A stretch of DNA of 64,000 nucleotides from Prevotellaceae bacterium (GTDB taxonomy: Bacteria; Bacteroidota; Bacteroidia; Bacteroidales; Bacteroidaceae): the NCBI GenBank assembly GCA_028723525.1, contig JAQYET010000033.1, positions 62,001 through 126,000 on the forward strand, written 5' to 3'. Made by a program: the position numbers and the translations under genes. The notes beneath the pieces were generated by a model. It searched no databases, was not told the origin of the DNA, and saw nothing but the letters and a program-made list of their open reading frames with translations. This document shows positions 26,084 to 35,226 of the stretch, in pieces (the first letter of the stretch is position 1; every line of letters begins with the position of its first letter).

Positions 26084-27484
26084 TCACTGCATTTCATACA
26101 CCACTTGCATTATCTTCTTGCCGAGAGCGTCAGCCTCTTCCATAGTCGATGCCTCGCTATATACTCGTATTATAGGCTCGGTATTGCTCTTGCGCAGGTG
26201 CACCCATGAGTCGGTGAAGTCTATCTTCACACCGTCGATGTCGTTCACCTGTTCGTTGCTGTATATCGACTTCACCTTTTCGAGTATCGCATCCACATCG
26301 GTCTGCGGTGTGAGGTCAATGCGGTTCTTCGCTATGAAGTATGGAGGGAAGGTCTCGCGCAACTGAGATGCCTTCATCTCTTTGCGAGCCAGCGAACTCA
26401 AGAACAGAGCAATACCCACGAGAGCGTCACGACCGTAGTGGCTGGCGGGATAAATCACACCTCCGTTTCCTTCGCCGCCGATTGCCGCTCCCACCTCTTT
26501 CATCTTCGTGGTAACGTTCACCTCGCCCACTGCAGCGGCGTGATAGTGTCCGCCGTGAGCCTCGGTGACATCGCGGAGGGCGCGGGTGCTGCTCAGGTTG
26601 CTCACCGTTGTGGGGCTTCCTTCTCCCTCTTCCTCCATTCTTGACAGCACATAGTCTGCTACCGACACCAGCGTGTATTCCTCGCCAAACATCTCGCCGT
26701 TTTCGCAGATGAATGCGAGACGGTCAACGTCGGGGTCAACAACGATGCCGAGGTCGTAGTGCCCGTTCTTCATCTCTTCCATTATGCCTTGCAGGTTTTT
26801 CTCCAGCGGCTCGGGGTTATGTGCGAAGTCGCCGTCAGGCTCGCCGTTGATGAGTTTGTAGGAAACCTTCAGTTGTTCGAGAAGTTTCGGCAGTATCACT
26901 CCGCCAACCGAGTTTATCGTATCCACGCAGACATTGAAGCGCGAATTTTTTATTGCGTCTAAATCTACGTATTTCAACCGCAATACCTCGTCGATGTGCT
27001 TTTGGTCGAACGAGTTATCTTCTATATATTTGCCCAAACCGTCAACATCGGCATATTCAAAATTCTCTTCCTCTGCCAGTCGTAGCACTTCGTTGCCTTC
27101 TTCCTTGTTTAGAAATTCGCCCTCGTGATTGAGCAGTTTCAACGCGTTCCACTGCCTTGGGTTGTGACTTGCCGTGATTATTATTCCTCCATCGGCATCT
27201 GCAATTGTCACAGCAAGCTCCGTTGTAGGAGTTGTAGCCATACCAATGTCCACCACGTCGTAGCCAAAGCCCATCAGAGTTCCGCATACAACGTTCTTAA
27301 CCATCTCGCCGGAGATGCGGGCGTCGCGCCCTACAACAATCTTGCCAGAGCCTTCACGACGGTTCTTGCGTATGAAAGTGGCGTATGCCGTCACGAATTT
27401 CACTATGTCGAGCGGGTTAAGCGTGTCGCCTGTCTGTCCGCCTATTGTTCCGCGTATGCCGGAAATTGATTTTATCAGTGTCAT
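26084..27484 (-). CDS. glmM: Phosphoglucosamine mutase
   Basis: 466 residues of the alpha-D-phosphohexomutase family. The phosphoserine loop is TASHNPRQWN with Ser106, the metal loop is DPDVDRLAF, the sugar-binding loop is GEGNGGVIYP, and the C-terminal phosphate-binding loop is RKSNTEPIIRVYSEA. GlmM makes glucosamine-1-phosphate for UDP-GlcNAc, and the Bacteroidetes enzyme is slightly longer than E. coli GlmM. A phosphomannomutase role cannot be fully excluded. It follows the DUF4827 lipoprotein gene by 13 nt and ends at the hairpin shared with the restriction-modification unit. Confidence 0.88.
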   Translation of the reverse strand: MTLIKSISGIRGTIGGQTGDTLNPLDIVKFVTAYATFIRKNRREGSGKIVVGRDARISGEMVKNVVCGTLMGFGYDVVDIGMATTPTTELAVTIADADGGIIITASHNPRQWNALKLLNHEGEFLNKEEGNEVLRLAEEENFEYADVDGLGKYIEDNSFDQKHIDEVLRLKYVDLDAIKNSRFNVCVDTINSVGGVILPKLLEQLKVSYKLINGEPDGDFAHNPEPLEKNLQGIMEEMKNGHYDLGIVVDPDVDRLAFICENGEMFGEEYTLVSVADYVLSRMEEEGEGSPTTVSNLSSTRALRDVTEAHGGHYHAAAVGEVNVTTKMKEVGAAIGGEGNGGVIYPASHYGRDALVGIALFLSSLARKEMKASQLRETFPPYFIAKNRIDLTPQTDVDAILEKVKSIYSNEQVNDIDGVKIDFTDSWVHLRKSNTEPIIRVYSEASTMEEADALGKKIMQVVYEMQ

Positions 27485-27497
27485 TATATTGTATTTT

Positions 27498-28139
27498 TTA
27501 CATTCCTCTCTCGTATGTTATGGTGTAGAAGCAAGGATATACTCCGGCTGTGGCATAACTCTGTCCTTGCGAGTGAGGCACAATAAGATTTACCTGTGCA
27601 ATTTCCTCCTCTTTGTCGCTCTGCCTGCCGATTTTTATGTAAGGCAGCGGCGCGAGCCAGCCCGAAGGCACCGAAGCACTCCCGTAGGCATGGTACATCA
27701 GGCTGCTGTTCATATCGAAAGAGGCAGTGAATGTTCCGCTTGTGTTCGTTACAACCATCTTGTCGAGTATCGACGAGAATTGATGATAAATCCTGTTATC
27801 GAGCATAATGGAGTCGGTGAGGATGTTCTTTTCGGTGAAACGGCAGAGGATGGTTGCCCTTTCGCCGTTCTGTATCAGTTCGCCACAGCCCTTTCTCACT
27901 ATCTGCATATACACTCCCGACGAGTTGAAGAGCACGTATTCGTTGCTTGCCACGTCGGTGGTGAAGCCCTGCTGCTCGAAAACATTTTCCGAGATTACTT
28001 TTATCTTGTTCTCCCTTATGAACAGTTTTATGGCATCGTTCTCCTTTTCCATCTGTTCCGCGTAGGTCTCTATCTTGTTACAGCTTGCCGTCATCATAAG
28101 CGTAACGACTGCCAAAAGGGTAAAAAGCGTTTTCTTCAT
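27498..28139 (-). CDS. DUF4827 lipoprotein
   Basis: 213 residues. MKKTLFTLLAVVTLMMTASCNK is a lipoprotein signal with the lipobox ASC at about 18-20, so the protein is likely anchored in the periplasm-facing membrane. The remainder, with YVLFNSSGVYMQIVRKG, SGTFTASFDM and the C-terminal YPCFYTITYERGM, fits the Bacteroidetes family DUF4827, which may have an FKBP-like arrangement; its function is unknown. It is the first gene of a two-gene unit with glmM. The -7 box at 28233-28241 lies upstream. Confidence 0.8.
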   Translation of the reverse strand: MKKTLFTLLAVVTLMMTASCNKIETYAEQMEKENDAIKLFIRENKIKVISENVFEQQGFTTDVASNEYVLFNSSGVYMQIVRKGCGELIQNGERATILCRFTEKNILTDSIMLDNRIYHQFSSILDKMVVTNTSGTFTASFDMNSSLMYHAYGSASVPSGWLAPLPYIKIGRQSDKEEEIAQVNLIVPHSQGQSYATAGVYPCFYTITYERGM

Positions 28140-28232
28140 GTTAATTTATTTTTTTTCGTTTCAATTTATATCAGTGTTACAGAGCGGCGGCACACCATTG
28201 CGATTGGCGCGCGCACCACAGCATAATGCGCC

Positions 28233-28241
28233 GCAAAATTA
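28233..28241 (-). promoter_or_regulatory. Possible -7 box upstream of DUF4827-glmM
   Basis: TAATTTTGC on the minus strand, about 95 nt before the DUF4827 ATG; no good TTTG partner is seen. The remaining 340-nt divergent gap holds only AT-rich DNA and the etfB promoter. Confidence 0.4.
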
Positions 28242-28414
28242 CAAAAATAGTGCGATATAACATAATTTTTTCGATACTTTTGAACCGCGTTACGTCAATT
28301 TAACCACAAATTGCAGAGATGCTCTGAAAAGGTTAATTGATGTTGAAAATATGCACAAACATTTCAATATGTGCATAAAATGGGGCTTTTCATGAGCATT
28401 TTAATTTCTTTTTC

Positions 28415-28446
28415 TTTGTCAAGGAGCAAAAATAGCGTAACTTTGC
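28415..28446 (+). promoter_or_regulatory. Promoter of the etfBA-acd operon
   Basis: TTTG (28415-28418), 19 nt, TAACTTTGC (28438-28446), a textbook Bacteroidetes promoter. The leader to the etfB ATG is about 27 nt. Confidence 0.75.
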
Positions 28447-28479
28447 AGCCTTGAATATAGAATATTATTTATTTGTTTT

Positions 28480-29352
28480 ATGAAATTGAAAATCGTTGTA
28501 CTTGCTAAGCAAGTTCCCGACACGAGAAATGTCGGCAAGGACGCAATGACTGCCGAAGGCACTGTCAATCGCGCAGCTCTTCCGGCAATCTTCAATCCGG
28601 AAGACTTTAATGCTCTTGAGCAGGCACTTCGCCTGAAGGAGCAAAATCCCGGTTCAACGGTAGGAATACTCACTATGGGACCGCCGCGTGCAGGCGAGAT
28701 AATACGTCAGGGGCTTTATCGTGGAGCAGACACCGGCTGGCTGTTGACCGACCGCCTGTTTGCCGGTGCCGACACATTGGCTACCAGTTATGCCCTTGCC
28801 ACGGCAATAAAGAAGATTGGCGATGTTGACATAGTGCTCGGAGGGCGTCAGGCTATCGACGGAGATACCGCTCAGGTTGGACCGCAGGTGGCGCAAAAAC
28901 TCGGACTGAATCAGGTGACATACGCTGAAGAGATACTGAAAATCGAGGACGGGAAAGTCACAATACGCCGCCATATCGATGGGGGAGTGGAAACAGTTGA
29001 GGCACCGCTGCCCGTGGTTATAACCGTAAATGGCAGTGCTGCTCCGTGCCGTCCTGCCAACGCCAAACTGGTGATGAAGTACAAGCGTGCAACCTGTCCG
29101 ATGGAACGCCCGGCAGAAGGAACTCCATACGATTATCTGTATGAAGAGCGTCCGTATCTCAACCTCAATCAGTGGAGCGTGGCAGACGTGGACGGCGATG
29201 TCGCACAATGCGGTCTGGCAGGCTCGCCCACAAAGGTAAAGATTGTCAAGAACATCGTTTTTCAGGCAAAGGAGAGCAAGACCATCACAGCAAGCGACAG
29301 CGATGTTGACGGTCTGATAAAGGAATTACTTTCAGAAAAAATCATTGGATAA
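28480..29352 (+). CDS. etfB: Electron transfer flavoprotein beta subunit
   Basis: 290 residues of the ETF beta family (adenine-nucleotide alpha-hydrolase-like fold). The N-terminus MKLKIVVLAKQVPDTRN and the later GVDIVLGG-like DIVLGGRQAIDGDTAQVGPQ segment are typical. With EtfA it carries electrons from acyl-CoA dehydrogenases. It is longer than E. coli-type FixA, as is common in Bacteroidetes. It starts an operon of etfB, etfA (3-nt gap) and an acyl-CoA dehydrogenase. Confidence 0.92.
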   Translation: MKLKIVVLAKQVPDTRNVGKDAMTAEGTVNRAALPAIFNPEDFNALEQALRLKEQNPGSTVGILTMGPPRAGEIIRQGLYRGADTGWLLTDRLFAGADTLATSYALATAIKKIGDVDIVLGGRQAIDGDTAQVGPQVAQKLGLNQVTYAEEILKIEDGKVTIRRHIDGGVETVEAPLPVVITVNGSAAPCRPANAKLVMKYKRATCPMERPAEGTPYDYLYEERPYLNLNQWSVADVDGDVAQCGLAGSPTKVKIVKNIVFQAKESKTITASDSDVDGLIKELLSEKIIG

Positions 29353-29355
29353 GTT

Positions 29356-30381
29356 ATGAACAACGTTTTTGTATATATAGAAATCGAAGGCACAAGCGTT
29401 GCCGAGGTATCACAAGAATTGCTTACAAAGGGTCGTAAACTTGCCAATCAACTGAATGTGGAACTCCATGCCGTTGTGATTGGTACCGGTATAAAGGGTA
29501 AGGTGGAGAACGATATACTGCCGTATGGAGTGGATAAACTCTTTGTTTTCGACGGCGAAGGACTGTTCCCATACACGTCTGCTCCGCATACCGATATCAT
29601 GGTGAACCTGTTCAAGGAGGAACAGCCGCAGATTTGTCTCATGGGTGCCACCGTAATAGGTCGCGACCTCGGACCTCGCGTATCTTCTTCGCTCACCAGC
29701 GGACTTACAGCCGACTGCACCGAACTTGAGATTGGAGACTTCGAGGACAAGAAGGAGAAGAAGGTTTACAAGAATCTCCTATATCAGATACGCCCGGCTT
29801 TCGGAGGTAACATCGTTGCCACAATCGTAAATCCGGAGCACCGTCCGCAGATGGCAACAGTGCGTAGCGGCGTGATGCAGAAGGCAATCTATGACGGGGA
29901 GGCTAAGAAAGAGGTGGTTTACCCGGAGGTTGGCAAATATGTCGATATGGCTGTTGCAGGCGTTGTGAAGGTGCTCGACCGCCATGTGGAGGCTGCAAAG
30001 CATAATCTAAAGGGCGCGCCGATAGTGGTTGCCGGAGGTTATGGCATGGGCTCGAAGGAAGGTTTCGACCTGCTGTTCCGCTTGGCGAAGGAACTTCATG
30101 GCGAGGTGGGTGCCAGCCGTGCTGCCGTTGACGCAGGTTTCTGCGACAACGACCGCCAGATTGGTCAGACCGGTGTCACCGTTCATCCTAAGGTTTACAT
30201 CGCATGCGGCATCTCTGGGCAGATACAGCACATCGCAGGTATGCAGGACTCGGGTATCATCATCTCGGTGAACTCCGACCCTGATGCACCAATCAACAAA
30301 ATAGCCGACTATGTCATCGTGGGAACGGTGGAAGAGGTTGTTCCAAAGTTGATTAAATATTACAAGGAAAACAGCAAGTAA
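29356..30381 (+). CDS. etfA: Electron transfer flavoprotein alpha subunit
   Basis: 341 residues. The C-terminal FAD-binding domain is clear: GGYGMGSKEGFDLLFRLAKEL, GASRAAVDAGFCDNDRQIGQTG, then YIACGISGQIQHIAGMQDS and INSDPDAPI-like NSDPDAPINKIADY. The N-terminal half is an ETF nucleotide-binding fold. It pairs with EtfB to form the FAD/AMP heterodimer. The spacing of 3 nt behind etfB and 24 nt before the dehydrogenase indicates one transcript. Whether the complex bifurcates electrons is not shown. Confidence 0.94.
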   Translation: MNNVFVYIEIEGTSVAEVSQELLTKGRKLANQLNVELHAVVIGTGIKGKVENDILPYGVDKLFVFDGEGLFPYTSAPHTDIMVNLFKEEQPQICLMGATVIGRDLGPRVSSSLTSGLTADCTELEIGDFEDKKEKKVYKNLLYQIRPAFGGNIVATIVNPEHRPQMATVRSGVMQKAIYDGEAKKEVVYPEVGKYVDMAVAGVVKVLDRHVEAAKHNLKGAPIVVAGGYGMGSKEGFDLLFRLAKELHGEVGASRAAVDAGFCDNDRQIGQTGVTVHPKVYIACGISGQIQHIAGMQDSGIIISVNSDPDAPINKIADYVIVGTVEEVVPKLIKYYKENSK

Positions 30382-30405
30382 GTTGAATCAGAAAAGAAAT
30401 AAATT

Positions 30406-32130
30406 ATGGCAAATTATTATAGCGACCACCCTGAATTGGAATTCCACCTTTCACACCCTTTGATGAAGAGAGTGGTGGAACTCAAGGAGAAAGGATATGC
30501 CGACGCAAAGCAGTTCGACGATGCTCCTGTGGATTATGAGGACGCAATAGAGAACTACAAGCAGATACTTGACATCACTGGCGACATCGCCGCAAACGTG
30601 ATAGAGCCTAACAGCGAGTCGGTTGACTTGGAAGGTCCGCACCTTGAAAACAAGCGAATGGTTTATGCCTCGAAGACTTTCGAGAACATCGAAGCCACGC
30701 GTAAAGCAGGACTGTGGGGCATTTCAATGCCCAGAAAGTATGGCGGTCTGAACCTTCCTAACGTCACTTTCTCAATGCTTAGCGAGGTGATAGCCGCTGC
30801 CGATGCCGGTTTCCAGAATATATGGAGCCTGCAGTCGTGCATCGACACACTCTATGAGTTCGGAACAGAGGAGCAGCGCGAGAAGTTCATACCGCGCGTT
30901 TGTGAGGGCAGCACGATGTCGATGGACCTCACAGAGCCCGACGCCGGTTCCGACCTGCAGCGCGTGATGCTCAAGGCTACGTTTGACGAAGAGAACAACT
31001 GTTGGCGACTTAACGGCGTGAAGCGTTTCATTACCAATGGTGACTCCGACATCCACCTTGTGCTTGCACGCTCCGAAGAGAACACCCACGACGGTCGCGG
31101 ACTGTCTATGTTCATCTACGACAAGCGCGACGGAGGTGTGGATGTGCGTCACATAGAGCATAAACTCGGTATTCACGGCAGCCCTACGTGCGAACTTACG
31201 TACAAAAACGCCAAGGCAGAACTCTGCGGAAGCACCCGAATGGGACTTATAAAATATGTGATGGCATTGATGAACGGTGCCCGGTTGGGCATCGCGGCGC
31301 AGTCGGTAGGTGTGGCACAGGAGGCTTATAACGAAGCACTGGCATACGCAAAAGACCGCGCGCAGTTTGGAGAGAAGATAATAAACTTCCCCGCTGTCTA
31401 TGACATGCTTAGCCGAATGAAGGCGAAACTCGATGCCGGACGCTCGCTGCTCTATCAGACTGCGAGATATGTGGATATATACAAGTGCCTTGAAGACATT
31501 CAGCGCGACCGCAAACTCTCTCCGGAAGAACGCGACGAGATGAAGAAATTCACGCGCTTGGCTGATGCTTTCACACCGCTGGCAAAGGGTATGAACTCGG
31601 AATATGCCAACCAGAATGCCTACGATGCAATCTCAATACACGGCGGTTCGGGTTTCATAATGGAATATAAGTGCCAGCGTCTGTATCGCGATGCGCGCAT
31701 ATTCTCAATCTATGAGGGAACGACACAGTTGCAGGTGGTGGCTGCGATACGCTACATCACCAACGGAACTCTTCTCGGTATAATAAAGGAGATGCTGGCA
31801 AACATCGTGACCGACGAGACTCATGCAGCCCTGAAGACACGCATCGAGGCTCTCGTAGCCATCTACGAAGACTCGCTCAACAGCGTGAAAGAACTTGGCA
31901 GTCAGGACGCTCAGGACTTCCTCGCACGTCGCCTTTACGACATGACGGCAGAGATAATAATGTCACTGCTGCTGCTCGACGATGCAACACGTGCTCCGGA
32001 AATGTTCAGCAAGTCGGCAAACGTATATGTAAGAATGACAGAGGAGAGTGTTCTCGGCAAGTCGGCATACATCAGGAACTTCAATCCGGCAGACCTTGAG
32101 AGTTTCAAGGCTTGCAACTGCAACGAATAA
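30406..32130 (+). CDS. Acyl-CoA dehydrogenase with long C-terminal extension
   Basis: 574 residues, longer than the classical 380-residue enzymes. The FAD/substrate segment DLTEPDAGSDLQRVMLKAT and the C-terminal YDAISIHGGSGFIMEYKCQRLYRDARIFSIYEGTTQLQ are family signatures; the Glu in YEGTTQLQ is the position of the catalytic base in many short-chain enzymes. About 130 extra C-terminal residues form a helical domain. It oxidises an acyl-CoA to the enoyl-CoA and passes electrons to the adjacent EtfBA; substrate chain length is not deducible. The operon ends at the hairpin at 32197. Confidence 0.9.
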   Translation: MANYYSDHPELEFHLSHPLMKRVVELKEKGYADAKQFDDAPVDYEDAIENYKQILDITGDIAANVIEPNSESVDLEGPHLENKRMVYASKTFENIEATRKAGLWGISMPRKYGGLNLPNVTFSMLSEVIAAADAGFQNIWSLQSCIDTLYEFGTEEQREKFIPRVCEGSTMSMDLTEPDAGSDLQRVMLKATFDEENNCWRLNGVKRFITNGDSDIHLVLARSEENTHDGRGLSMFIYDKRDGGVDVRHIEHKLGIHGSPTCELTYKNAKAELCGSTRMGLIKYVMALMNGARLGIAAQSVGVAQEAYNEALAYAKDRAQFGEKIINFPAVYDMLSRMKAKLDAGRSLLYQTARYVDIYKCLEDIQRDRKLSPEERDEMKKFTRLADAFTPLAKGMNSEYANQNAYDAISIHGGSGFIMEYKCQRLYRDARIFSIYEGTTQLQVVAAIRYITNGTLLGIIKEMLANIVTDETHAALKTRIEALVAIYEDSLNSVKELGSQDAQDFLARRLYDMTAEIIMSLLLLDDATRAPEMFSKSANVYVRMTEESVLGKSAYIRNFNPADLESFKACNCNE

Positions 32131-32196
32131 TAGCAACAGTCAAGTCTGTGACTATCCAGAACAATAGTTCGCACAGATGCTTGATGAGATAAAACC

Positions 32197-32234
32197 AAGG
32201 GGATATTTCTATCTGCGAAATATCCCCTTTTTTA
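32197..32234 (+). terminator. Intrinsic terminator of the etf-acd operon
   Basis: AAGGGGATATTTC (32197-32209) pairs perfectly with 32217-32229 around a 7-nt loop and runs into T6. Confidence 0.85.
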
Positions 32235-32268
32235 TGTCTTTACAGTGCGTTGCAGAGTGGTATATATG

Positions 32269-34101
32269 CTATTGGGTGCTGAAAGAGCGTTCTGCATGGT
32301 ATGACGAGCGTACCAACGGACCGCTTTCAACAAACTTGAAGCCTTTGTCAAGGGCAGTCTGTTTGTATTTCTCAAACTGTTCGGGAGTTATATATTCCGC
32401 CACCGGCAGGTGTCGTGACGTGGGTTGCAGATACTGCCCGATAGTGAGTCGGCGGCAACCGGTGGCGAGGATGTCGTCCATCAGTTCCTCCACCTCTTCC
32501 GTTGTCTCGCCCAGTCCAACCATAAATCCGGTTTTTGCCATCACTCCCGACTTCGTTATCGCTCTCAGCACATCAAGACTGCGCTCGTAACGAGCCACGC
32601 TGCGCACGCTCGGAGTAAGCCGGCGCACGGTCTCCATGTTATGCCCTGCGACGTTGGGGCGAGCGTTCATAACCTTGGAAATGAGCTGTTCGTCGCCCAT
32701 GAAATCAGGTATGAGCACCTCCAGTATGGTGTCAGGATTTTCTTTTTTTATGCACGAAATGGTCTTAATCCAATGTTCTGCGCCGTAGTCTTTCAGGTCG
32801 TCACGGTCAACCGATGTTATCACGGCATACCGTAGCCCGAGAGCCTTTATCGAGTCTGCCACGCTCTGCGGTTCGTCGGGGTTGAGTTTCTCCGGTCGTC
32901 CGGACAGGGTGTTGCAGAACTTGCAGCTGCGTGTGCACACGTTTCCTCCAATCATTAGCGTCGCCGTGCGTGCAGCCCAACACTCGGTGCGGTTCGGGCA
33001 CAGTCCGCTTGTGCATATCGTGTTGAGGTGATGTTTGGCAATCACGCTCGCCGTTTCGCGCGAATGTGTTGTTGAGGTGAGGTCAATCTTCAGCCATTCG
33101 GGTTTTTTCACGTGTGGCGGTCTTCCAAAGAAGAGACGCAGCAGTTGCGGAAGTTCCATGCCGCGGATTATGGCTGAGAGGTCTATGCCTTCGAGTCGTT
33201 CGGCAACGGCATCCCTCGTGAACGGCGTTCCGCGCAGAAGGTCGATCAGTTCGCGGTCAAGGTCGCCTATCAGAAAGTAGTCGCCGGCGATGTTTATGTT
33301 CGTTATGATGTTGTTTTTCAGTTCGATATGCGCCTCCAAAGTGCCGATGTCGGGAAATCTCTTCTTCCTTACTTCGGTGAATTTCGGATTTTTCCCATAT
33401 ACGAAAGTGTCTGATGCCAGTTGCTTTTCTATCTCGGCGATGCTCCGCATATCGTCGTCGGTCAGAATAATTTGTTCCGAACCGCACATGTATTCGCGCA
33501 CGTGCTTGAGGAAACCGTCGAGCGATAGGTCGGTGAATTGCCCTATGTTGGTAACTCGTTGCGACACAGATGCAACGCCTTTGCTCTGCAACTTCTCGTG
33601 CGAGGGGGTGATGGCTTTTGACAGATGTTCCAGTTGCGTGTCGAAGAGCATGGTGTTGTGCAGCACGCTTCGGTTGCGAAGGCGGTAGAAAGCACTTCCC
33701 GACACCTTCCTGCCGTCAACGAGTATGTCGTTGCGCCCGGAAAGTTGTGCGTCGAGACCGATGCTCCGGAGCAGCCGTGCCACGTCGTTCATATAGTCAC
33801 CGAAAGCCAAATTCACGCTCTCTGCAAACGAAATATATGAGAACTGAATGCAACCGCCGTCTGCATATACGCATCCGCCGCCGCTCTTTCTGCGGAAGAT
33901 GTGTATTCCGTTGTCTCGGCAGTAGTCCACATTCACCTCATTGTCTATGAGTTGGTTGCGTCCGAGCATCACCGTCGGCTCCACAATCCATGTGAAGAAA
34001 TAGTCGTCGTCGGTGTATTTGCTTGCCACATATTCCTCCACTGCGAAATAGAACGGCAGTAGTTTCGGCTCGGCTCTGTCGGGTATGATTACGTATTTCA
34101 T
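32269..34101 (-). CDS. Lipoate-protein ligase A fused to lipoyl synthase
   Basis: 610 residues from the ATG at 34101 (MKYVIIPDRAEP). The frame is open to 34152, but the -7 box at 34149-34157 excludes that start. Residues of about 1-330 are an LplA/LipM-type ligase (RRKSGGGCVYADGG, GRNDILVDGRKVSGSAFYR). From about 340 it is radical-SAM lipoyl synthase, with the auxiliary-cluster CTSGLCPNRTEC, the SAM cluster CTRSCKFC and the terminal RSSYHAE serine ligand. One polypeptide could therefore attach octanoate or lipoate and insert sulfur into it. This fusion is known in some Bacteroidales. It is divergent from the nif3 gene. Confidence 0.93.
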   Translation of the reverse strand: MKYVIIPDRAEPKLLPFYFAVEEYVASKYTDDDYFFTWIVEPTVMLGRNQLIDNEVNVDYCRDNGIHIFRRKSGGGCVYADGGCIQFSYISFAESVNLAFGDYMNDVARLLRSIGLDAQLSGRNDILVDGRKVSGSAFYRLRNRSVLHNTMLFDTQLEHLSKAITPSHEKLQSKGVASVSQRVTNIGQFTDLSLDGFLKHVREYMCGSEQIILTDDDMRSIAEIEKQLASDTFVYGKNPKFTEVRKKRFPDIGTLEAHIELKNNIITNINIAGDYFLIGDLDRELIDLLRGTPFTRDAVAERLEGIDLSAIIRGMELPQLLRLFFGRPPHVKKPEWLKIDLTSTTHSRETASVIAKHHLNTICTSGLCPNRTECWAARTATLMIGGNVCTRSCKFCNTLSGRPEKLNPDEPQSVADSIKALGLRYAVITSVDRDDLKDYGAEHWIKTISCIKKENPDTILEVLIPDFMGDEQLISKVMNARPNVAGHNMETVRRLTPSVRSVARYERSLDVLRAITKSGVMAKTGFMVGLGETTEEVEELMDDILATGCRRLTIGQYLQPTSRHLPVAEYITPEQFEKYKQTALDKGFKFVESGPLVRSSYHAERSFSTQ

Positions 34102-34148
34102 AATTGAAATGGATATATCTTTTTTCTTTTTGGAGTTAAAAATTCCCT

Positions 34149-34157
34149 GCAAAATTA
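34149..34157 (-). promoter_or_regulatory. -7 box of the lplA-lipA promoter
   Basis: TAATTTTGC on the minus strand, 48 nt before the chosen ATG; it fixes the start at 34101. Confidence 0.5.
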
Positions 34158-34294
34158 GGCAAAATAATCCAATTCATAGTCATCAACGAAACAAAACATT
34201 ATCATACAGACCAACTTTAAAACGGTTTAGGTTAAAAAAAAATAAATCAGCGGCTTGCCGGAGGGCGTTTAATGCCTGTCTCATGATTTATTAT

Positions 34295-34303
34295 TAACTT
34301 TGC
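34295..34303 (+). promoter_or_regulatory. -7 box of the nif3-like promoter
   Basis: TAACTTTGC, 18 nt before the GTG start codon, implying a leader of about 12 nt. A TTTA at 34268-34271 is a weak -33 candidate. Confidence 0.5.
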
Positions 34304-34321
34304 AACCTAAACTCACAAGAC

Positions 34322-35125
34322 GTGAAAATAAAAGAAGTGCTTCGTGCCCTTGAACGTTTCGCGCCTCTGCCCTTGCAGGAAAGCTACGACAATGCAGGCT
34401 TGCAAATGGGATTGACGGAGGCGGAAGTATCAGGGGCATTATTGTGTTTAGACGTTACCGAGGCTGTGGTGGCAGAGGCTGTTGCCACGGGATGCAACCT
34501 CATAGTAAGTCATCACCCGCTCATCTTCCGCCCCCTGAGGCGGATAGCGGGCGAAAACGACGTGCAGAGAGCGGTAATCGCGGCAATAAAGAGAGATATT
34601 ACGGTGGTGAGCATGCACACCAACATAGACAATGCCGACGGCGGGGTGAATTTCAAGATAGCAGAAAAAATGGGACTGCAAAGCCCTGCTTTCTTCGGCG
34701 AAAGGAAGTCTGCCACGGCGTTCGACGGCACAGAGGTCTCCGGAGGCAACGGAGTTATCGGCTTGCTGCCCACCCCGATGGCTGCCGACGACTTCATAAA
34801 AATGCTTAAAACAAGGTTCGATGTGAACTGCGTGCAGGCTAACCAACTGTTGCGACGCAAGATAGAGCGCGTTGCCGTGTGCGGAGGGGCAGGCTCGTTC
34901 CTGCTCGGCGACGCTGTAATGGCCGGTGCCGATGCTTTCGTTACGGGCGAGATGCACTATCACGAGTATTTCGGGCATGAGCAGGAAATACAGATAGCGG
35001 TAATCGGGCACTACCAAAGCGAGCAGTTCACAAGCGAGATTTTCAAGGCGATAATAGAGCGAGAATGTCCCGGAGTGAAGACTGTGATGAGCAAGTCGGC
35101 TGCCAATCCGATACTCTATCTTTAG
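34322..35125 (+). CDS. Nif3-like dinuclear metal centre protein
   Basis: 267 residues starting at GTG. NIF3/YbgI family (GTP cyclohydrolase I type 2 homologue). Metal-ligand segments are visible: NLIVSHHPLIFRP near 60, SMHTNIDNADGGVN near 100, and the C-terminal GEMHYHEYFGHEQEI plus GHYQSEQFT. These proteins form hexameric rings with two metals per subunit; their physiological reaction is unsettled. It is followed 101 nt later by the zinc-ribbon gene, the usual Bacteroidetes pairing, and probably shares its transcript. Confidence 0.92.
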   Translation: MKIKEVLRALERFAPLPLQESYDNAGLQMGLTEAEVSGALLCLDVTEAVVAEAVATGCNLIVSHHPLIFRPLRRIAGENDVQRAVIAAIKRDITVVSMHTNIDNADGGVNFKIAEKMGLQSPAFFGERKSATAFDGTEVSGGNGVIGLLPTPMAADDFIKMLKTRFDVNCVQANQLLRRKIERVAVCGGAGSFLLGDAVMAGADAFVTGEMHYHEYFGHEQEIQIAVIGHYQSEQFTSEIFKAIIERECPGVKTVMSKSAANPILYL

Positions 35126-35226
35126 CATTCAAAGCAGGAAAAACCACGAAATTTAATATTAACGACAAGGCCCGAGCCCCTGTTAAGGCCTCCCCGTTGG
35201 GGGATAAAGAGAGGGGAAAAGGTGTT

